A stretch of DNA of 9,549 nucleotides, taken from NCBI GenBank assembly GCA_019695435.1, contig JACTVF010000071.1, positions 1 to 9,549 of the forward strand, read 5' to 3'. The notes beneath the pieces were generated by a model that was given only the letters and a program-made list of their open reading frames with translations, had not been told where the DNA came from and did no database searches. Position 1 is the first letter of the stretch. Every line of letters starts with the position of its first letter. Positions 5,634-9,549 of this stretch are shown one piece after another. This DNA comes from Methanoregulaceae archaeon. Lineage in GTDB: Archaea > Halobacteriota > Methanomicrobia > Methanomicrobiales > Methanospirillaceae. The position numbers and the translations under genes were made by a program.

Positions 5634-6848
5634 ATGGTTATGGATTCTGGTGCTATTGCATGGGTTCTCGCCTCAACGGCCCTCGTCATGATCATGACGC
5701 CGGGAGTCGGGTTCTTCTATGGTGGTCTTGTACGGAAGAAAAATTTCATCGATATGATCACGCTGTCATTCGTGGCCTTTGCGCTCGTGAGCATCCAGTG
5801 GGTGCTGATAGGGTATTCGCTGGCATTCGGCCCGGATGTCGGCGGGTTTATCGGCAACCTGAGCAATCTGGGTTTAAACGGCGTGAGTATGAATGCCCCC
5901 GGCCCGTACAGCACCCTTATTCCGGGGATGCTGTACATGGTATTCCAGCTCGTGTTTGCAACCGTCACGATGGCAATCGTCACATCCGGTTTTGCCGAGC
6001 GTATCAAGTTCAGTGCATACCTGGTCTTTGCCCTGCTCTGGACCACGATCGTCTACGATCCGCTCGCCCACTGGGTGTGGGGCGGCGGCTGGACGTCCCA
6101 GTTTGGCTCGATCGATTTTGCAGGCGGAACGGTCGTGCACATCAGTTCCGGGTTTGCGGCCCTTGCTCTGGCGATCGTGATCGGAAAACGTGTCGGGTAC
6201 GGCAAGTATGCGATGGAACCGGCCAACATCCCGTGGTCGATCCTTGGTGCGGTCCTCCTCTGGTTCGGGTGGTTCGGGTTCAACGCAGGAAGTGCTGTTG
6301 CAGCCAACGGCCTTGCGGTCAACGCCTTTGTTACGACGAACACTGCAACAGCTGTCGCAGCAATGGCATGGCTCCTTGTTTCGTGGGCACACGGTGGTAA
6401 GCCAAGTTCGCTTGGGTTTATCAGCGGTGCAGTGGCGGGACTTGTTGCCATCACGCCGGCTGCCGGGTACGTCACCCCGATAGCGTCGATAGCGATCGGT
6501 GCAGTCGCCGGTGTCATGTGCTACGGTATCATGCTCTGGAGGCAGGGCAGGGGTATCGATGAAAGCCTCGATGCATGGGCAGTCCACGGGATGGGCGGCC
6601 TGTGGGGTGCGCTTGCCACCGGTATCTTTGCATCCGCAGCCGTGAACGGCGCCTCGGGTCTGATCGAGGGCAACGTCCACCAGTTCATTGCCCAGGTTGT
6701 CGGGGCAGGATCGGCAGTCATCTACGCGTTCGTGGTCACGTATATACTGGCCATCATCGTTGACAAAACCATTGGGCTGCGCGTGACCGAGGAAGAGGAA
6801 TATGTAGGGCTCGATATCTCCCAGCACGGGGAACGGGCTTCAGGATAA
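5634..6848 (+). CDS. amtB: Ammonium transporter (Amt family), GlnK-linked
   Basis: This 404-aa membrane protein is a paralog of AmtB1 and collinear with it over its whole length. The landmarks are the same: [51 protein letters not shown] and [10 protein letters not shown]. Unlike AmtB1 it keeps both pore histidines (H169 and H318), so it is the canonical channel of the pair. The C-terminal tail ([19 protein letters not shown]) keeps the GLD-x-S-x-HGE pattern found in Amts that bind GlnK. AGGTGA at 5623-5628 supports the ATG at 5634; a second in-frame ATG at 5640 is possible. The stop is 14 bp before the glnK ATG, so the two genes form an operon, and the product should be gated by GlnK. Upstream are an NrpR-type promoter more than 220 bp away and a second TATA box close by. 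Confidence 0.96.
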   Translation: MVMDSGAIAWVLASTALVMIMTPGVGFFYGGLVRKKNFIDMITLSFVAFALVSIQWVLIGYSLAFGPDVGGFIGNLSNLGLNGVSMNAPGPYSTLIPGMLYMVFQLVFATVTMAIVTSGFAERIKFSAYLVFALLWTTIVYDPLAHWVWGGGWTSQFGSIDFAGGTVVHISSGFAALALAIVIGKRVGYGKYAMEPANIPWSILGAVLLWFGWFGFNAGSAVAANGLAVNAFVTTNTATAVAAMAWLLVSWAHGGKPSSLGFISGAVAGLVAITPAAGYVTPIASIAIGAVAGVMCYGIMLWRQGRGIDESLDAWAVHGMGGLWGALATGIFASAAVNGASGLIEGNVHQFIAQVVGAGSAVIYAFVVTYILAIIVDKTIGLRVTEEEEYVGLDISQHGERASG

Positions 6849-6850
6849 TT

Positions 6851-6858
6851 AAGGTGAT
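6851..6858 (+). promoter_or_regulatory. Shine-Dalgarno site deciding the glnK start
   Basis: AAGGTGAT is a strong archaeal ribosome binding site 4 nt before the ATG at 6863. An in-frame GTG at 6854 falls inside this motif and is therefore unlikely to be the start codon. Confidence 0.8.
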
Positions 6859-6862
6859 TACC

Positions 6863-7192
6863 ATGAAAATGATAATTGCAGTCATCAAACCTGAACGATT
6901 CGAGTTCGTAAAAAAAGCGCTTGAAGACAAAGGGTATGTCGGCATGACGATTTCCGAGGTCAAAGGCCGGGGTGCACAGAAGGGAATTTCCCTTGAGTAT
7001 CGCGGCGGCAAGATGATCGTCGACCTCCTGCCCAAAGTTAAACTCGAGATCGTTATCCACGACAAGGATGTCGAAGATCTGATCGTGACCCTGACCGGGG
7101 CCGCACGGACCGGAAAGATCGGGGATGGAAAGATCTTCATCCTCCCGGTCGAGAAATCCATACGGATCAGGACCGGTGATGTGGAGTCATAA
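6863..7192 (+). CDS. glnK: Nitrogen regulatory protein PII (GlnK)
   Basis: This 109-aa protein belongs to the trimeric PII family, which senses ATP/ADP and 2-oxoglutarate and plugs AmtB when nitrogen is plentiful. From the ATG at 6863 it begins MKMIIAVIKPERF, and its numbering matches E. coli PII: Q39 in GRGAQKG, the T-loop LEYRGGKM (44-51), PKVK (57-60), the C-terminal signature TGKIGDGKIF (83-92), and RIRTG (101-105). Tyr46 is present, but the position of the uridylylated Tyr51 is Met. Tyrosine modification at that site is therefore excluded, and control probably rests on ligand binding alone. The start at 6863 fits the AAGGTGAT site; an upstream in-frame GTG at 6854 lies within it. The gene directly follows amtB2 with a 14-bp gap, the usual glnK-amtB pairing in the order amtB-glnK. 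NifI-type proteins, which sit among nif genes, are less likely given this context. Confidence 0.95.
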   Translation: MKMIIAVIKPERFEFVKKALEDKGYVGMTISEVKGRGAQKGISLEYRGGKMIVDLLPKVKLEIVIHDKDVEDLIVTLTGAARTGKIGDGKIFILPVEKSIRIRTGDVES

Positions 7193-7331
7193 TAGCAGCA
7201 ACCGCAGATTTACCGTCCAACAGATGCAGCAATCTCAATTCAGGATAGCGGGATCCACCTTCCCCCGCTCCTGTTTAAAGAAACGTTTCAACCAGATACA
7301 CCGTTCTTCCGGCTAAAAATTAAGGGCGGAA

Positions 7332-7339
7332 TTTTTTTT
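7332..7339 (+). terminator. T8 terminator of the amtB2-glnK operon
   Basis: A T8 run on the plus strand follows the 139-bp untranslated region after glnK and overlaps the stop codon of the convergent 120-aa gene. On the minus strand a weaker U5 tract (complement of 7315-7319) could terminate that gene, making this a compact bidirectional termination zone. The region 7193-7331 shows no other feature. Confidence 0.55.
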
Positions 7340-7700
7340 ATTCTGCATCCAGAAGTGCACGCAGTTTCTTTTCGATGTGTGGCGAGATATGAAAATGACC
7401 GGGCAGGGTAAATGCTCCCGTGTCGTATTTTAACGCTTCCTCCATATCTTCGTCAGATATCCCATACCTCTGGTGATCGACGATCTCATGGAAAAAAATC
7501 TTTCCGCCACCGGGAATAATTCTGCACAGGCAGAATCCTTCTGTCACTCTGGCCCGGATATAAAAGAACGCTGAACCGATCATCGATTGACGGTAGTACT
7601 GGATCTGTTCAAGGATCGCCTCGTATTCCGGTTCGGATCCATCCGGCATAGCGTATCGTGGCAGCGGATCCCTTTCGGCATTCATGTCTTCTTTTGTCAT
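7338..7700 (-). CDS. Hypothetical protein, 120 aa
   Basis: I do not recognise the family. The protein is soluble, with no signal peptide or membrane span. It has an acidic N-terminal part (residues 1-32), then a core that looks alpha/beta (SAFFYIRARVTEGFCLCRIIPGGG, read in two parts: 43-54 and 55-66) and KIFFHEIVDH, and ends in a charged helix (IEKKLRALLDAE). The single Cys pair C57/C59 and the His residues at about 71 and 75 do not form an obvious metal site. The start is supported by a strong purine-rich ribosome binding site (complement of 7710-7718) 9 nt upstream. It is convergent with glnK and divergent from the nuclease-like gene. Nothing ties it to nitrogen metabolism beyond position. 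Confidence 0.75.
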   Translation of the reverse strand: MTKEDMNAERDPLPRYAMPDGSEPEYEAILEQIQYYRQSMIGSAFFYIRARVTEGFCLCRIIPGGGKIFFHEIVDHQRYGISDEDMEEALKYDTGAFTLPGHFHISPHIEKKLRALLDAE

Positions 7701-7730
7701 TGATTTTTACCCCCTCCCAAAATGTACCTC

Positions 7731-7751
7731 CCCGGTTTTGGCGAAACCGGG
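7731..7751 (-). promoter_or_regulatory. Perfect 8-bp inverted repeat in the leader of the 120-aa gene
   Basis: CCCGGTTT and AAACCGGG flank a 5-bp spacer. On the minus strand it lies between the predicted TATA boxes and the ribosome binding site, so it could be an operator over the transcription start or an RNA hairpin in the leader. No regulator is recognised. Confidence 0.4.
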
Positions 7752-7763
7752 TGATATGGTGGA

Positions 7764-7788
7764 AATATATTTCTTTCGTATATATACT
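7764..7788. promoter_or_regulatory. TATA elements of the divergent 7700/7877 promoter region
   Basis: AAATATATTT (7764-7773) and GTATATATAC (7779-7788) are both self-complementary AT elements able to act in either direction. They are well placed for the minus-strand 120-aa gene (start near 7740-7760). For the plus-strand gene at 7877 the leader would be about 65 nt, without a clear ribosome binding site. Confidence 0.5.
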
Positions 7789-7876
7789 TACTCCAACCCG
7801 CAGCTGCCGGGGCCAGCCGGATTGTCCCATGCAGATTGTTATTTACCCTGCCGGCTAAAAATGTAAGTAAGCAATC

Positions 7877-9025
7877 ATGATCCCATGGCTGAATTCCAAT
7901 TTTAAAAATTTTAAACCCACGGCAGCCATAGCACTCAACGCCACGCGGCATATGAACACAATCGAGCGTAAAAAATTGTTCTCTCCAGATATCGAGCCTA
8001 TGCGGACCGCCGAAGGACGCTGGTTCGAGGCGATCGTGTACGAAATGTTCCTGGAGATCTCCCAGAAATCCGATTGTATCAGGTACATCGCCCGCAAAGG
8101 GGCTGATGCACCCCGCGCCGGTGCACAGGCATGCTTGGGACAAAACGGGATCTTTTATTCAAAGTACGGGGACATCACGTTCCGGGGAAACGGGCAGGAC
8201 CTTGCGGAATTTGACCTGATCCTTGTGGATGCACAGGATCATATCGCATTCGGCGAAGTGGTGACCTCCCCGGCAGATTTAAAAGAATTTGAGGTAGAGA
8301 TTGCGTTCAAGAAACGGCTGCTCGGGTACCTTTACGGCCAGGCGCATGTCTCATTCCTCCTTATCTCCTCCTTTGATATCTCCAACTACTCTGTTGTAAA
8401 GAGGCTTGCAAAGGATCCGGACAATGCCATCATTCACACCAGTTCCTGCGAGCAGATCAAGGCGCTTGTCAAGCACTACCGGCCCCGGATCCTGTACACA
8501 AAACCCACCAACCACCCCAAACTGATCCGTGCTACCGATATCCCGCTCAAACACCCGCTCGACTACCGGAAATATCATGACGAATTCAGGAACCGGATCT
8601 TCTCCGATATCACGCACGGCCGGGGCAGAAACACCATGGCGCCCTCAATCGATACGGAGGCGCTCGTAAAAAAGATCCTTTTCGGTGCGCTCTACCCGCA
8701 TGCGATTAAGGCGGTCTGCGACCAGTACGGCCTCGTGGTCAAGGGCAAACGCATTGAGTACGGAGAATTTTTCCAGTACTTCACAAAAGCGATCATCGCC
8801 ACCGATCTCCCCGGCTTTGAGTTGATCATCTACCTTCGGTCCCGGCAGAAAAAGGAGTACCTCAAGATGGTGCAGACAAAGGACGGCCACTTCCGGTTCG
8901 AGCGGCCGACGCCGTCCCGGGTGGGGTTCTTTTTGTGGATCGAGTCCCTCCAGCCCTCGCTCGGGACTAAAATTTCTCTTGAGATCCTCAAAACGTTTAC
9001 CGTCAGGGATCCGGCAAAAAAATAA
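7877..9025 (+). CDS. Unrecognised protein with a PD-(D/E)XK nuclease-like core
   Basis: This 382-aa soluble protein matches no family I can name. Residues about 45-165 resemble the restriction-endonuclease-like fold: a helix with acidic residues (EGRWFEAIVYEMF, 46-58), a strand with an aspartate (AEFDLILVD, 110-118), a turn, a strand IAFGEVVTS (123-131), then a helix with two lysines (AFKKRLLGYLYG, 143-154) and a hydrophobic strand (VSFLLISSF). D113 and E127 fit the D...E-x-K core, but the x-K position is Val129, so the lysine may come from K145/K146 or activity may be lost. The C-terminal half (about 200-382) is of unknown fold and rich in basic residues. The ATG at 7877 lacks a Shine-Dalgarno site; an in-frame ATG at 7952 is an alternative. 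It is divergent from the 120-aa gene. The nuclease assignment is inference from pattern. Confidence 0.8.
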   Translation: MIPWLNSNFKNFKPTAAIALNATRHMNTIERKKLFSPDIEPMRTAEGRWFEAIVYEMFLEISQKSDCIRYIARKGADAPRAGAQACLGQNGIFYSKYGDITFRGNGQDLAEFDLILVDAQDHIAFGEVVTSPADLKEFEVEIAFKKRLLGYLYGQAHVSFLLISSFDISNYSVVKRLAKDPDNAIIHTSSCEQIKALVKHYRPRILYTKPTNHPKLIRATDIPLKHPLDYRKYHDEFRNRIFSDITHGRGRNTMAPSIDTEALVKKILFGALYPHAIKAVCDQYGLVVKGKRIEYGEFFQYFTKAIIATDLPGFELIIYLRSRQKKEYLKMVQTKDGHFRFERPTPSRVGFFLWIESLQPSLGTKISLEILKTFTVRDPAKK

Positions 9026-9046
9026 GGGAACGACCGGGACAAGGCC

Positions 9047-9099
9047 CCGGGGATTTTTCCCGGCCCTGCCGTTTTTGGCTGTGTACGCTTTGTGTTTTT
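9047..9099 (+). terminator. Terminator after the nuclease-like gene
   Basis: A CCGGG/CCCGG hairpin (9047-9063) has T5 in its loop (9054-9058), followed by further T5 runs at 9072-9076 and 9095-9099. Repeated T tracts downstream of a plus-strand stop codon suit archaeal termination. The opposing gene ends at 9104. Confidence 0.45.
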
Positions 9100-9103
9100 A
9101 TGA

Positions 9104-9549
9104 TCATTCTAACAATGCGGCCATCGCCTCATCGTACCGGGCTTCCATGACATACGGGATCCCGGAGACGGCGGATGCGTCCTCGGTGAGTGCCATCAGG
9201 TCATCACGCGACATGGTCGAGAGCCGAAAGTTGCGGCTGCCCGCCATGATCTGCTGGAGGCCGGTCCTGAATTTCTGCGCATAGGTATATATGCCCACGG
9301 CGCCCATCGGGATCTCCTTTATCCGCGAGCCGTATTTTTCCTTGAGCTCTTCGTAGCAGACAAATATCTCCTCAACCGTGCTGCCGTATTTCATGACGGA
9401 CTTGGGCAGATCGCCGGCCTGCAGCCATTTCTCAATGTTCTTGCCCACCATTCCTGGGATCATAAGACCCCTGCCCATGCAGACCGCCTTGAAGTAGGGG
9501 CTGCCCATCGCAAGCGCTTTGAAGACGCCGGGTTCGTCCGAGAACCCGC
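9104..9549 (-). CDS. FMN-binding glutamate-synthase-family protein, C-terminal part (5' end beyond window)
   Basis: The frame is open from the right edge to a TGA at 9106-9104, giving 148 complete C-terminal codons; the true start lies outside. Visible patterns are ALAMGSPYFKAVCMGRGLMIPG near the edge (read as two parts around MGSPYF and MGRGLMIPG), LPKSVMKYGSTVEEIF, IPMGAVGIYTYAQKFRTGLQQ (GAVGIYTY and GLQQIMAGSR), and a tail containing SGIPYVMEARYDEAM. These resemble the end of the FMN-binding glutamate-synthase-like proteins of methanogenic archaea, which are distinct from the ferredoxin-domain subunit at the left edge and lack its cysteine clusters in this part. Its substrate and electron partner are not evident. 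It is convergent with the nuclease-like gene. The family call is from recognition of sequence style and is less certain than the other nitrogen genes. Confidence 0.65.
   Translation of the reverse strand, partial: GFSDEPGVFKALAMGSPYFKAVCMGRGLMIPGMVGKNIEKWLQAGDLPKSVMKYGSTVEEIFVCYEELKEKYGSRIKEIPMGAVGIYTYAQKFRTGLQQIMAGSRNFRLSTMSRDDLMALTEDASAVSGIPYVMEARYDEAMAALLE

Noticed and set aside
5874..6827. 317-codon minus-strand ORF
   Set aside because: Fully antisense to amtB2, whose frame is conserved; long antisense ORFs are common in GC-rich coding regions.
6854..6856. GTG at 6854 as the glnK start
   Set aside because: It lies inside the AAGGTGAT ribosome binding site; the ATG at 6863 gives normal PII numbering.

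Overview
The window reads as a stretch of a methanogenic euryarchaeon, most likely from the Methanomicrobiales. The evidence is archaeal: TATA-box promoters without bacterial -35/-10 elements, Shine-Dalgarno sites of the GGTGA/GGAGG type mixed with apparently leaderless starts, oligo-T terminators, an archaeal split glutamate synthase with a fused ferredoxin domain, and operators matching the GGAA-N6-TTCC box of the methanogen nitrogen repressor NrpR. The taxonomic call is an inference from gene content; no marker gene is present.

Nearly all recognisable genes concern ammonium uptake and assimilation. At the left, on the minus strand, a class II glutamine amidotransferase gene (2305-1256) overlaps by 4 bp the gene for the ferredoxin-domain/FMN glutamate synthase subunit (1259 to beyond position 1). 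Divergent from them on the plus strand are glnA (2450-3775), a first ammonium transporter amtB1 (4009-5205), a 428-bp intergenic region, and then a second transporter amtB2 (5634-6848) followed 14 bp later by the PII regulator gene glnK (6863-7192). Together these make the GS/GOGAT route: ammonium enters through Amt channels, GlnA makes glutamine, the split synthase converts glutamine plus 2-oxoglutarate into two glutamates, and GlnK gates the Amt channel according to nitrogen status.

Two exact GGAA-N6-TTCC boxes sit 3-5 bp downstream of TATA boxes. One is at glnA (2433-2446). The other (5398-5411) lies more than 220 bp upstream of amtB2, so its transcript would begin with a long leader that holds a 40-codon ORF (5433-5555), possible stem-loops, a second TATA box and a 14-bp palindrome. 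No such box precedes amtB1, which instead has a perfect 8-bp inverted repeat just upstream of its TATA box. AmtB1 also carries Glu at the first twin-histidine position, where AmtB2 has the usual His. The two transporters therefore appear to differ both in pore chemistry and in control.

The right third holds a divergent pair of unrecognised genes: a 120-aa protein (7700-7338, minus) and a 382-aa protein with a PD-(D/E)XK-nuclease-like core (7877-9025, plus). At the right edge is the C-terminal part of what looks like a second FMN-binding glutamate-synthase-family protein (minus, stop at 9104, running off the window). No tRNA, rRNA, CRISPR array or insertion sequence was seen.
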